From: Cryomorphaceae bacterium
GTDB lineage: Bacteria; Bacteroidota; Bacteroidia; Flavobacteriales; Flavobacteriaceae
Direction: 5' to 3'
NCBI GenBank assembly: GCA_003331875.1
Contig: QOQA01000007.1
Span: 1-54,118 of the forward strand
Length of the DNA stretch: 54,118 nt
Both the position numbers and the translations under genes were made by a program. This document shows, in pieces, positions 34,957-43,852 of this stretch (positions are counted from its first letter, which is position 1; each line of letters starts with the position of its first letter). The notes under the pieces are model-generated. The model had not been told where the DNA came from, did not search any database, and saw nothing but the letters and a program-made list of their open reading frames with translations.

Positions 34957-35673
34957 ATGACAAATTTAAGTGTTAATATTAATAAAATCGCAACATTAAG
35001 AAATGCCAGAGGGGGAAATAATCCAAACCTTATTGAAATGGCTATAGACATTCAGTCTTTTGGAGCTCATGGTATTACTGTACACCCAAGGCCAGATGAA
35101 AGACACATTAAATATGAAGATGTTAGAAATTTAAAATCTGTCATTGAAAAAGAGTTTAATATAGAGGGTTATCCAAATCCTAAATTTTTAAAACTAATAA
35201 AAGAAATTAAGCCAGATCAAGTAACACTTGTCCCTGATGGCCCTGAATCTATAACATCAAGTTATGGCTGGAACACAAAATCTAATTTAAATTATTTAAC
35301 AAAAATCATTACACAGCTTCACGATATTGGTGTTAGAACTTCAATATTTGTAGATCCAGATACTGAAATGGTCAATTATGCGTCTGAAACTGGTTGTGAT
35401 AGAATTGAATTGTATACTGAACCTTATGCTGTTAACTTTCTTCAAGGTAATAAGCTATTGATTGATAAATATGTTAAGTGTTCTTTATTAGCCAACAAGT
35501 TAAATATGGGGGTCAATGCTGGTCATGATTTGGATATTAAAAACATAGAATTTTTTTCTACAAAAATGCCTTTCTTAGATGAAGTTTCAATAGGACACGC
35601 ATTGATTTGTGAATCATTATATATGGGTATAGAAAATGTTATTAATATTTATATTGACAAGCTGAATAGATGA
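34957..35673 (+). CDS. pdxJ: Pyridoxine 5'-phosphate synthase
   Basis: Condenses 1-deoxyxylulose 5-phosphate with 3-amino-2-oxopropyl phosphate to pyridoxine phosphate, the last ring-forming step of the DXP-dependent vitamin B6 route. The 238 residues include NINKIATLRNARGGNNPN at the start, FGAHGITVHPRPDERHI near 31-47, VTLVPDGPE near 92, and AGHDL near 189. The ATG is unambiguous. The alpha/beta hydrolase gene overlaps its stop by four bases (ATGA), a link that I also know from other Flavobacteriia. Confidence 0.97.
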   Translation: MTNLSVNINKIATLRNARGGNNPNLIEMAIDIQSFGAHGITVHPRPDERHIKYEDVRNLKSVIEKEFNIEGYPNPKFLKLIKEIKPDQVTLVPDGPESITSSYGWNTKSNLNYLTKIITQLHDIGVRTSIFVDPDTEMVNYASETGCDRIELYTEPYAVNFLQGNKLLIDKYVKCSLLANKLNMGVNAGHDLDIKNIEFFSTKMPFLDEVSIGHALICESLYMGIENVINIYIDKLNR

Positions 35674-36440
35674 TTTTAAATCATAAAGTTTATGGATCTT
35701 CAGATCATAAAATAATTATACTACATGGTCTTTTAGGTTCATTGGATAACTGGGTAACTGTAGCAAAAAATCTTTCTAAACACGGATATGAAATAATTCT
35801 TATTGATCAAAGAAATCATGGAAAAAGTTTTCATACTGATCAATTTGATTATGAGATTATGTCTATGGATCTGAAAAACTTTTTGGATAAGAAAAAAATT
35901 CAAAAAGTATCATTAATTGGTCACTCAATGGGTGGGAAAACAATTATGAATTTCATTTTAAACTATCCATCTTATGTCAAGAAAGTTATAATCGTTGACA
36001 TTTTACCAAAATCTTATTCAAATAATTATGAAATAATATTTGATTCATTCTCTCAAATTAATCTAGATATTTTAAAATCTAGAAACGAGATCAATAATCA
36101 TTTTGCAAGATTTTTTACTGATCCAATTTTTATTTCTTTTCTCTCAAAAAATATTAACAGGGATAGCAGCGGAAACTTTAAAATCAAATTCAATTTAAGA
36201 TCAATCAGGTCTAATATATTAAAAATTACTTCTGCAATTAAAACAGACAAAATTTACAGTGATAATATTTTATTTTTAAAGGGTGAAAACTCCAAATACA
36301 TTGATGAGAATGGATTAAGAGAAGCGAAAAAGTTATTTCCAAAGTTAAACCTCATAATCATTAAAAATTCTTCTCATTGGATACATTATGAAAATCAAGA
36401 AAAGTTTTTAATTGAGACTCTAAATTATTTAAGAACTTGA
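35670..36440 (+). CDS. Alpha/beta hydrolase, YbfF-like esterase family
   Basis: A 256-residue soluble hydrolase. ILHGLLGSLDNW near 17-28 provides the oxyanion hole, DQRNHGKS near 46-53 is characteristic, the nucleophile is Ser86 in LIGHSMGGK, and SSHWIHYENQEKF near the end supplies the catalytic His. The closest known group is the YbfF type, which cleaves short acyl esters; the true substrate is unknown. It overlaps pdxJ and ends 44 bases before tig, where a separate promoter is present. Confidence 0.88.
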   Translation: MILNHKVYGSSDHKIIILHGLLGSLDNWVTVAKNLSKHGYEIILIDQRNHGKSFHTDQFDYEIMSMDLKNFLDKKKIQKVSLIGHSMGGKTIMNFILNYPSYVKKVIIVDILPKSYSNNYEIIFDSFSQINLDILKSRNEINNHFARFFTDPIFISFLSKNINRDSSGNFKIKFNLRSIRSNILKITSAIKTDKIYSDNILFLKGENSKYIDENGLREAKKLFPKLNLIIIKNSSHWIHYENQEKFLIETLNYLRT

Positions 36441-36442
36441 AT

Positions 36443-36473
36443 TTTGTAGTGAGTTCTAAATAGTCTATTTTTG
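36443..36473 (+). promoter_or_regulatory. Bacteroidota-type promoter for tig-clpP-clpX
   Basis: TTTG at 36443-36446, exactly 19 bases, then TATTTTTG at 36466-36473 is a full match to the Bacteroidota consensus. It fills the gap between the hydrolase gene and tig and lies 11 bases before the tig ATG, so the proteostasis genes have their own promoter. Confidence 0.7.
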
Positions 36474-36484
36474 AGCTCATTTTT

Positions 36485-37807
36485 ATGAAAATAATCGAAA
36501 AAAAATCTAAATCAAGCACCTCCATTATTGACCTTATAATTGAAAAAAAAGATTATTTAGAAAAAGTGGATATTTCCTTGAAAGATTACAGAAAGAAAGC
36601 AAATATTCCTGGTTTTAGAAAAGGTAACGTTCCTGTTGGACTGATTAAAAAACAATACGGAACAGCCATTAAAGTTGAAGAAGTCAATAGAATCGTTCAA
36701 AAAGAAATTTCTAAATATATTTCTGATAATAATATATCAATTTTAGGCTCACCATTGCCTTTTGAAGATGGGGAAATAGATTGGACTAAAGATGAAATAA
36801 ATTTAAAATTTGAAATTGCTTACAAACCAAACTTCAAATTAAATTACAAACCAAAGAAGACCTTGACTTACTTTACTGTTGAAGCTGATAATGAAATGAT
36901 TAACAACCAAGTTGAGTCTATACAAAATCAATATGGAAAACTTATCAGTTTACAATCTCCTGAAAAAGAATCAACAATTTCAGGTAATGTAAAAACAGCT
37001 GAGTCTAAAAAACAGAAAAATTTAAGTCTTGATACACAGAAATTTAAAAAAGCATTTTTTTCAAAGTATTTGTCAAGTGCAAAAGTTGGTTCTTTAATTA
37101 ATATAAATACTAAGTCTTTTAATGAGGATAAGTATTTAAGTTCATTATTTAATATTGAAGAAAAGGATTTTATAAATAAGGATTTAATATTTCAGATAAA
37201 TGAAATTACAAAAAGAGAAAAAGCAATATTAGATAAAGAATTATATAAAAAAGTTTATAAGAATGATGAGATTAAAAATCAGAAGCAGTTTAAAAATAAA
37301 GTTAAATCAGATATAGAAAAACAATTCATAAATCAATCTGATCAAAAGTTTTTTAATGATTGCGTAGAGTTTTTAATTTCTAATACTAAAATTGACTTAC
37401 CAGAAAAATTTATAAAAAAACTAATTATAGCTAATCAAAAAGAAAAAATTAGTGAAAATGAAATTGACAAAGATTTTTCTCAATCATTAAGGGGTATTAA
37501 ATATCAGTTAATTGAATCCAAGTTAATTGAAGAAAATGAGATCGATATTAATCCTGATGCTGTCAAGTCTTACGCTAAAGAAATGGTCATAAAACAAATG
37601 GCGATGTATGGCCAAAATCAGCCTGATGATGAACAATTAAACTCCATTGTTCAACGGGTTATGTCGAACGAAGATGAACTTAAAAGAATGTATTCAATGC
37701 TCATAAATGAAAAAATTCTTTACGTTTTTAAAAATAAAATTTCAAAAAAAGATTCAAAGGTAGATTACAAAAAGTTTATTGAAACTGCCTATGATAAAAA
37801 TGATTAA
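36485..37807 (+). CDS. tig: Trigger factor
   Basis: Ribosome-bound chaperone that receives nascent chains. The 440 residues keep the N-terminal ribosome-docking loop NIPGFRKGNVPVGLIKKQYG (ends NIPGFRKG) near residues 39-58, and the long helical C-terminal domain (about 255-430). The middle segment (about 155-245), where a peptidyl-prolyl isomerase FKBP domain normally lies, shows none of the usual FKBP motifs and looks degenerate, as in other Bacteroidota. It is nine bases ahead of clpP, so chaperone and protease are made together. Confidence 0.92.
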   Translation: MKIIEKKSKSSTSIIDLIIEKKDYLEKVDISLKDYRKKANIPGFRKGNVPVGLIKKQYGTAIKVEEVNRIVQKEISKYISDNNISILGSPLPFEDGEIDWTKDEINLKFEIAYKPNFKLNYKPKKTLTYFTVEADNEMINNQVESIQNQYGKLISLQSPEKESTISGNVKTAESKKQKNLSLDTQKFKKAFFSKYLSSAKVGSLININTKSFNEDKYLSSLFNIEEKDFINKDLIFQINEITKREKAILDKELYKKVYKNDEIKNQKQFKNKVKSDIEKQFINQSDQKFFNDCVEFLISNTKIDLPEKFIKKLIIANQKEKISENEIDKDFSQSLRGIKYQLIESKLIEENEIDINPDAVKSYAKEMVIKQMAMYGQNQPDDEQLNSIVQRVMSNEDELKRMYSMLINEKILYVFKNKISKKDSKVDYKKFIETAYDKND

Positions 37808-37816
37808 ATTTATATT

Positions 37817-38479
37817 ATGAACTATCATGACGAATTCAAAAAGTATGCTACTCAGCATTATGGAATTAATTCCCTTTACTTTGATAAAATAGTAGGTAGC
37901 ATGACTCCTTACATAATTGAGGAGAGGCAACTTAATGTCGCTCAAATGGACGTGTTTTCCAGATTGATGATGGACAGAATCATATTTTTAGGAACTGCAA
38001 TTAATGATTCAGTTGCAAACATAATACAAGCACAATTGCTTTTTTTGGAAAGTACAGACAAAGACAAGGATATTCAAATATATATTAATTCACCTGGTGG
38101 ATCTGTTTATGCTGGATTAGGAATATATGACACAATGCAATTCATAAACCCTAATGTTGCAACAATTTGTACTGGAATAGCAGCATCTATGGCTGCAGTA
38201 TTATTGTGTGCTGGTGAAAAGGGCAAAAGATCTGGGCTTACTCATTCAAGGGTTATGATTCATCAACCACTTGGAGGCGCGCAAGGTCAAGCATCAGACA
38301 TAGAAATTACAGCTAGAGAAATTATAAAATTAAAGAAAGAGCTATACGAAATAATTGCTAATCATACAGGGCAAAAATACGACAAGGTTTATTCTGATTC
38401 AGATCGCGATTATTGGATGAAGGCACCCGAGGCAAAAAAGTATGGTATGATAGATGAAGTTCTGAAAAAAACTAAATAA
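37817..38479 (+). CDS. clpP: ATP-dependent Clp protease proteolytic subunit
   Basis: Serine protease core of the ClpXP machine. The 220 residues contain the catalytic triad Ser124 (GIAASMAAVLL), His149 (VMIHQPLGG) and Asp198 (SDRDYWM). The N-terminal LNVAQMDVFSRLMMDRIIFLG is conserved. The ATG follows tig by nine bases, and the clpX ATG overlaps its stop by one base. The tig-clpP-clpX order is widespread in bacteria. Confidence 0.97.
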   Translation: MNYHDEFKKYATQHYGINSLYFDKIVGSMTPYIIEERQLNVAQMDVFSRLMMDRIIFLGTAINDSVANIIQAQLLFLESTDKDKDIQIYINSPGGSVYAGLGIYDTMQFINPNVATICTGIAASMAAVLLCAGEKGKRSGLTHSRVMIHQPLGGAQGQASDIEITAREIIKLKKELYEIIANHTGQKYDKVYSDSDRDYWMKAPEAKKYGMIDEVLKKTK

Positions 38480-39702
38480 TGTCAGAGGAAAACTTGTCGT
38501 GCTCATTTTGTGGTTTGAGTAAGCTTCAAACTAAAGTCTTAGTAGCAGGACAAGATGCTCATATTTGTGATCAATGTATTGAACAGGCATTCTCTATACT
38601 TAATCATCAAAAGACAAATGAAGATCTAGCTATATCGTCAGATATTAGCGACCTAAGTCCAAAAAAAATAAAGGTATTTCTTGATGATTATGTTGTTGGT
38701 CAAGAATATGCAAAAAAAATTATTTCTGTTAGTGTTTACAATCATTATAAAAGAATTTCACATGAATCCTCTGATATTGAAATTGAAAAAAGTAATGTTA
38801 TTCTTGTTGGTCCAACAGGAACGGGAAAAACATTAATAGCGAAGACTATAGCTAAAATGCTTGATGTCCCAATTGCTATTGTTGATGCTACTGTTCTAAC
38901 AGAAGCAGGTTATGTCGGTGAAGATGTTGAAAATATTTTAACAAGATTACTTCAAGCTTCTGATTATAAAATTGAAAAAGCAGAAAAGGGAATAATTTTT
39001 ATTGATGAAATTGATAAGATTTCTAGAAAAAATGATAACCCTTCAATTACAAGAGATGTTTCAGGTGAAGGTGTACAACAAGCTTTACTAAAACTTATGG
39101 AAGGTTCAATCGTAAATGTTCCACCCAAAGGAGGAAGAAAACATCCTGATCAAAACTTTATTAAGCTCAACACTGAAAATATTTTATTTATTGCCGGTGG
39201 AGCTTTTGCAGGAATAGAAAAAATTATTTCTAAAAGAATGAATATGAATGCAGTTGGATTTAAAAATTCAAAACTAAAATCATCTGTTAGTTCTGATCAA
39301 ATAATTGAATTTATTAAGCCCAATGATCTAAAAGAATTTGGTCTAATTCCTGAAATTTTGGGAAGACTTCCGGTTATTTCTTACTTAAAAGATTTAAACT
39401 TTGATACTCTAAGAAGAATTCTAGTTGAACCAAAAAATGCATTAACTAAGCAATATGTCAAGTTATTTAAATATGACGATATCGATATTGTATTTAAGTC
39501 AGATGCCCTTGACTTTATTGTAAATAAGGCTCTTGAATACAAGTTGGGAGCAAGAGGTTTGAGATCTATTTGTGAGGCTATACTTGTTGATTATATGTTT
39601 GAATCACCTGGTTCAGGAATAAAAAAAATAACAATTGATAAAAATTACGTGGACTCTAAGCTTTCTGACACTCAGTTTTCCTCAATTAAAAAAGCTAGTT
39701 AA
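38479..39702 (+). CDS. clpX: ATP-dependent Clp protease ATP-binding subunit ClpX
   Basis: AAA+ unfoldase that feeds substrates to ClpP. The 407 residues have an N-terminal zinc domain with Cys8, Cys11, Cys30 and Cys33, Walker A GPTGTGKT (111-118), pore loop [11 protein letters not shown] near 144-154, Walker [10 protein letters not shown] (172-180), and sensor II region GARGLRSI near 357. It starts at the TAATG overlap with clpP. Its TAA stop shares a TTAA with the stop of the convergent GH3 gene. Confidence 0.97.
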   Translation: MSEENLSCSFCGLSKLQTKVLVAGQDAHICDQCIEQAFSILNHQKTNEDLAISSDISDLSPKKIKVFLDDYVVGQEYAKKIISVSVYNHYKRISHESSDIEIEKSNVILVGPTGTGKTLIAKTIAKMLDVPIAIVDATVLTEAGYVGEDVENILTRLLQASDYKIEKAEKGIIFIDEIDKISRKNDNPSITRDVSGEGVQQALLKLMEGSIVNVPPKGGRKHPDQNFIKLNTENILFIAGGAFAGIEKIISKRMNMNAVGFKNSKLKSSVSSDQIIEFIKPNDLKEFGLIPEILGRLPVISYLKDLNFDTLRRILVEPKNALTKQYVKLFKYDDIDIVFKSDALDFIVNKALEYKLGARGLRSICEAILVDYMFESPGSGIKKITIDKNYVDSKLSDTQFSSIKKAS

Positions 39703-41207
39703 TTCATCTTAATTAACTCGCTAATAAAACTTCTGTCATTAAGTAACCTAGGAACTTTATTTTGTCCACCTAATTTCTTTTTCTTTTTTAGCCAGTCATA
39801 AAATAAGTTTTTTCTTGCTTTTATTATTGACGGTTTATCAAGTGTCATGTTTTTAAACCTTTTTGCTTTATAGTCTGAATTATTATTTTGTATTTGTAAA
39901 TCAATTTCTCTCATAAATCCATCAATATTACTAGGCTCATTTACAAATTCAATCATCCATTCATGTTTACCTTTTTTACCATTTTTCATAAAGAGTGGTG
40001 CTACTGTGTAGTCTTTTATTGAACAATTATATTTTTTTATAGCAATTTCTAAAGATTTTTCAACATTTTCAATAATAACTTCTTCACCGAAAGTATTTAT
40101 AAAGTGTTTGGTTCTGCCAGAGATTTTAATTCTAAATGGTCTTAAATTTGTAAATATTATTGTATCACCTATTTTATACCTCCACAATCCTGAATTTGTG
40201 GTGATCAGCAAAGCGTAGTTTTTACCAACCTCTACCATCGAAAGGTCAATAATTTTCTCAGATTTAGTTGAATTATTAATTTCTATGAATTCATAAAAAA
40301 TTCCATAATCTAACATTAATAACAATTCATCACTATCATTGCGATCTTGAATTGCAAAGAAGCCTTCACTAGCATTGTAAACCTCGTAGTATTTAAATTG
40401 TTTGTTCGAAATTATATTATTAAATTCAGTTCTATAGGGTTTAAAACTAACTCCTCCGTGAAAATAAACTTCCAAATTTTTCCATATTTCGTCTATATAT
40501 TTTTTCCCTGTTGTATCTAAGAGCTTATTCATTAAAGTTAACATCCATGAGGGAACTCCTGCCAAGCTTCGAACATCTTCTTGTAGAGTACCCTTAATTA
40601 TGGCCTCAATTTTTTCATCCCACTTTTCCATCAATGAAATTTCATTATTAGGTGTACTTATTAACTCAGCCCATACAGGTAAATTATCAATAAGAATTGC
40701 TGACAGATCTCCAAAGTAGTGATCATTATTCTCATATATTTTTCTACTTCCTCCCAATCTTAAAGATTTACCTAAAAACATATTTGAATTTTCATTGTTA
40801 TTTAAATAAAGACACAACATGTCTTTTCCTCCTTTAAAATGACAATCATCTAAAGATGAATTACTTACAGGTATAAATTTACTTTTCGAATTAGTTGTAC
40901 CACTGGATTGAGCAAACCATTTTATCTTTTCTGGCCAAAATATATTTTGATTACCACTAATAGTCTTATTAATGATTGGGAAATATTCCTCATATGTGAA
41001 ACTTGGAACCCTCTCGGAAAAAGTTTTATAGCTATCAACTGATGAAAATTCATATTGCTTACCAAATTCAGTGTTTTTTGAAATTTGAATAAGTTTTTTT
41101 AACTCTTCATTTTGAACATCTATAGGATACTTTTCAAATAGTTCAATTTGATGAATTCTTTTTTTCAACATCCACGATGCAACAGTATTTATGAATGAAA
41201 ATGGCAT
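39699..41207 (-). CDS. GH3 auxin-responsive promoter family acyl-adenylating protein
   Basis: A 502-residue member of the GH3 branch of the adenylate-forming ligases. The phosphate-binding motif WFAQSSGTTNSKSKFIP lies near residues 95-112, and WRYKIGDTIIF with the following FRIKISGRTKHFINTFGEEV near 343-375 are the later family motifs. Plant GH3 proteins join amino acids to auxin or jasmonate; bacterial versions are common in Bacteroidota with unknown substrates. It is divergent from the DUF2797 gene with 33 bases between, and overlaps clpX by four bases at the stop codons. Confidence 0.9.
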   Translation of the reverse strand: MPFSFINTVASWMLKKRIHQIELFEKYPIDVQNEELKKLIQISKNTEFGKQYEFSSVDSYKTFSERVPSFTYEEYFPIINKTISGNQNIFWPEKIKWFAQSSGTTNSKSKFIPVSNSSLDDCHFKGGKDMLCLYLNNNENSNMFLGKSLRLGGSRKIYENNDHYFGDLSAILIDNLPVWAELISTPNNEISLMEKWDEKIEAIIKGTLQEDVRSLAGVPSWMLTLMNKLLDTTGKKYIDEIWKNLEVYFHGGVSFKPYRTEFNNIISNKQFKYYEVYNASEGFFAIQDRNDSDELLLMLDYGIFYEFIEINNSTKSEKIIDLSMVEVGKNYALLITTNSGLWRYKIGDTIIFTNLRPFRIKISGRTKHFINTFGEEVIIENVEKSLEIAIKKYNCSIKDYTVAPLFMKNGKKGKHEWMIEFVNEPSNIDGFMREIDLQIQNNNSDYKAKRFKNMTLDKPSIIKARKNLFYDWLKKKKKLGGQNKVPRLLNDRSFISELIKMN

Positions 41208-41240
41208 TATATTTATACTTGTTATAAAATTAATATAAAA

Positions 41241-42032
41241 ATGTTCAATGGTGTTTTAAAAAAAATGATTACTGAAAATGATGGTGAAATAAAATATTAT
41301 TTAGGAATGGAAAATGACTTTATTTTTTTTAATTCCCTTTTTGATAAAAATATTACCATAGAGTTTGATGGTTATAGTTGTTTAAATTGTGACTCTAATG
41401 ATGAAATTTACAGACAGGGTCATTGCAAAAAATGTTTTTTTGAGATACCCAGTACTGCTGAATGGATAATTAGGCCAGAATTGAGCAAAGCACATTTGGA
41501 TATTGAGGATAGAGACCTAGAATATGAAAAACAAGTTCAACTCCAACCTCATATTTTGTATTTAGCATATACCAGTGGGGTAAAAATTGGAGTGACAAGA
41601 AAATCCCAAGTCCCAACCAGATGGATTGATCAAGGTGCAATAAAAGCCATCGAAATTATTGAAGTTCCCAATAGGTATTTAGCAGGTATTAGTGAAATAA
41701 AGTTAAAAGAGAAATACAATGATAAAACCAATTGGAGAGAAATGCTAAAAACGAGTAGAACTGATATTGATCTCGATTATGAAAAATCAGAATGTTTAAG
41801 ATTTCTTCCAAATGAGGTATTCAAATATATTTCAACCAATAGTAATACTAGCGAAATCAAATACCCACTTTTTAAATCACCTGAAAACCCAAAAAGTTTA
41901 AACATTATTAAGTCCAAAAAATATACAGGAAAGATTATTGGAGTTAAGGGTCAGTACTTGATTTTTGAGGATGATACTGTATTTAATGTTCGATCGAACG
42001 AAGGGGTTAAAGTAAGTATAGATGTTGATTAA
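41241..42032 (+). CDS. DUF2797 family protein with zinc ribbon and GIY-YIG-like segment
   Basis: A 263-residue protein of unknown function. Residues about 48-70 hold four cysteines (CLNCDSNDE and CKKCFFEIP) that look like a zinc ribbon. The centre, ILYLAYTSGVKIGVTRK then RWIDQGAIKA at about 111-138, resembles the core of GIY-YIG nuclease-like domains (a strand with Tyr/Tyr-type residues, then K-IG-TR), and the C-terminus has a small beta-rich end (GKIIGVKGQYLIFEDDTVFNV). A nuclease or nucleic-acid role is only a suggestion. It is divergent from GH3, an arrangement that I know from other Bacteroidota, and shares a TTAA with the following convergent gene. Confidence 0.75.
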   Translation: MFNGVLKKMITENDGEIKYYLGMENDFIFFNSLFDKNITIEFDGYSCLNCDSNDEIYRQGHCKKCFFEIPSTAEWIIRPELSKAHLDIEDRDLEYEKQVQLQPHILYLAYTSGVKIGVTRKSQVPTRWIDQGAIKAIEIIEVPNRYLAGISEIKLKEKYNDKTNWREMLKTSRTDIDLDYEKSECLRFLPNEVFKYISTNSNTSEIKYPLFKSPENPKSLNIIKSKKYTGKIIGVKGQYLIFEDDTVFNVRSNEGVKVSIDVD

Positions 42033-42739
42033 ATTAGAATCTCCTCATTAATTTTTAGATCAAACTTTTTTCTAAATAAGTATACACCTAAATACAATAA
42101 TGGAGTATCAAATAGTGCTACTAGAACTTTAAAGATAAATGCCGAAACAAGAAGCCCTAGAAAGGAGTCCCAAGGAAGAGCTTCAAATGAACATAGTAAA
42201 AAAATTACAGTGAAGGAATCAATAAATTGAGATGTAAAAGTTGAAAAATTATTTCTTAACCATAGCAATCTGCCTTTGGTTTTCTTTTTCCAAAAATGGT
42301 AAATTCTAATATCAATAAATTGCGCAAATAAATAAGCCAACATTGATGACAAGACAGCAACACCTGATAAATAAAATACCTGTGTAAAAGTTTCGTTATT
42401 AACAGGCGAAGCATCCATAGCTGGAACTTCATTTGCAATATATATAATTGATAAAGAAAAAAAGGATGCAAAAATCCCAGCAATAACAACTTCATTGGCT
42501 TTCTTCTTTCCGTAAATTTCAGAAATAAGATCTGTCACCAAGAAAGTTATTGGGTAGGGTAAAATACCAACCGAAAGTTCAAATAATTTAAATCCAAAAA
42601 TTTCTAACTCAAATGGATGCCAAAAGAAAAATTTCTGAAAGATTAGGTTTGAAACCACTAATGAGGTAATAAAAATTGCCCCTAGATATAAATATATCTT
42701 TTTCGCAAATTCAACTTTTTTAATATCAGTGTAATCCAT
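42029..42739 (-). CDS. Queuosine precursor transporter (VUT/YhhQ family)
   Basis: A 236-residue inner-membrane protein with about six helices. The family pattern is clear: YPITFLVTDLISEIYGKKKANEVV near residues 57-80 (named by its core PITFLVTDLISEIYG) and NNFSTFTSQFIDSFTVIFL near 163-181. Family members import queuosine precursors such as preQ0/preQ1 for tRNA modification. The N-terminal MDYTDIKKVEFAKKIYLYLG fits a cytoplasmic lead. No queuosine gene is beside it. It is divergent from folK with 40 bases between and convergent with the DUF2797 gene. Confidence 0.88.
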   Translation of the reverse strand: MDYTDIKKVEFAKKIYLYLGAIFITSLVVSNLIFQKFFFWHPFELEIFGFKLFELSVGILPYPITFLVTDLISEIYGKKKANEVVIAGIFASFFSLSIIYIANEVPAMDASPVNNETFTQVFYLSGVAVLSSMLAYLFAQFIDIRIYHFWKKKTKGRLLWLRNNFSTFTSQFIDSFTVIFLLCSFEALPWDSFLGLLVSAFIFKVLVALFDTPLLYLGVYLFRKKFDLKINEEILI

Positions 42740-42779
42740 TATTTTTACTCAATTAAAATTAATCTTTAAGTTCAATATT

Positions 42780-43274
42780 TTGAAGAAATCAACAATTTAT
42801 TTTTCAATTGGAACAAATGTTGGTAATCGAAAATTTAATCTAATAAATTGTATTTCCAGAATTAATAAAAATTTAGGAAATGTTGATAAAATTTCGAGCA
42901 TATATAAAAATCCAGCAGTAGGTTTTAAAGGAGGTTTTTTTTTTAATTGCTGTATTGAAGTATCAACTATTTTGGTAGTTGAAAATGTTTTGAAAGGGAT
43001 TTTAAATATTGAAAAAGAAATGGGAAGAACAAATAGGTTGTCAGATAAATATGAATCAAGAATTATTGATATTGATATAATTTTTTTTGGCGATCAAATA
43101 GTTAACAAAAAAAAATTAGTCATTCCACACCCAAGATATAGTGTTAGAGATTTTGTGCTAATTCCTTTGCTAGAACTTAATGATACATTGAAAGACCCTG
43201 AAACTGGAGTATTAGTTTCAGATTTTTTGGTTAAGATCAAAAAAAATCAATCAATCGAAAAAATGGAGTTTTAA
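42780..43274 (+). CDS. folK: 2-amino-4-hydroxy-6-hydroxymethyldihydropteridine diphosphokinase
   Basis: Transfers pyrophosphate to the pterin in folate synthesis. The 164 residues include IYFSIGTNVGNRKFNL at the very start, YKNPAVGFKGGFFFNCCIEV near 41-60, and ESRIIDIDIIFFGDQ followed by IPHPRY near 90-120, the metal and pterin sites. Because the conserved part begins at residue 4, the TTG at 42780 is almost certainly the start. It shares the TTAA stop overlap with the convergent methyltransferase gene. Confidence 0.94.
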   Translation: MKKSTIYFSIGTNVGNRKFNLINCISRINKNLGNVDKISSIYKNPAVGFKGGFFFNCCIEVSTILVVENVLKGILNIEKEMGRTNRLSDKYESRIIDIDIIFFGDQIVNKKKLVIPHPRYSVRDFVLIPLLELNDTLKDPETGVLVSDFLVKIKKNQSIEKMEF

Positions 43275-43801
43275 CATAAAGAATTGTAAAATTTCCAAAC
43301 TACAATCCCAGCAGCAACTGCAACATTAAGAGAATGCTTGGTTCCATACTGGTCAATCTCAATAGTATTATTTGAAATATCTACTATTTCTTGACTTACT
43401 CCCTTTATTTCATTTCCAAAAACAACAGCATGCTCAATCTCTTTATCTATGTCTTCAATTTCGTGAAGTTTTTTTGCTTTTTTAACTTGCTCAATAGACC
43501 AAATTTTTACACTCTTAGATTTTAATTTTTCTATTATATTTTTTGTTGATTTAGAATACTCCCATTCAACACTCTCGGTTGAGCCTAACGCTGTTTTATT
43601 AATTTTTCTATTTGGTGGTTGAGCTGTAATCCCACATAAGTAAATTTTTGAAACTAGAAACGCATCACAAGTTCTAAAAATTGATCCAATATTATTAAGA
43701 CTTCTAATATTATCTAAAACAACAATTAATGGAGTTTTTTTAATAGATTTAAAGGACGTAACATCAATTCTGTTTAATTCAGAGTTTTTTAATTTTTTCA
43801 T
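43271..43801 (-). CDS. TrmH/SpoU family RNA 2'-O-methyltransferase
   Basis: A 176-residue SPOUT methyltransferase with the knotted C-terminal fold. Motif 1 is LDNIRSLNNIGSIFRTCDAF near 29-48, motif 2 VVFGNEIKGVSQEIV near 125-139, and motif 3 KHSLNVAVAAGIVVWKF near 155-171. It lacks the extra N-terminal substrate-binding domain of RlmB. The most likely target is a tRNA 2'-O-ribose, but the site cannot be read from sequence. It is divergent from mutS with 51 bases between and convergent with folK. Confidence 0.9.
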   Translation of the reverse strand: MKKLKNSELNRIDVTSFKSIKKTPLIVVLDNIRSLNNIGSIFRTCDAFLVSKIYLCGITAQPPNRKINKTALGSTESVEWEYSKSTKNIIEKLKSKSVKIWSIEQVKKAKKLHEIEDIDKEIEHAVVFGNEIKGVSQEIVDISNNTIEIDQYGTKHSLNVAVAAGIVVWKFYNSLC

Positions 43802-43852
43802 TTAATAATTGGTAAAATAAACTTATAAATAATTATTTTAATTAATGTAAAT

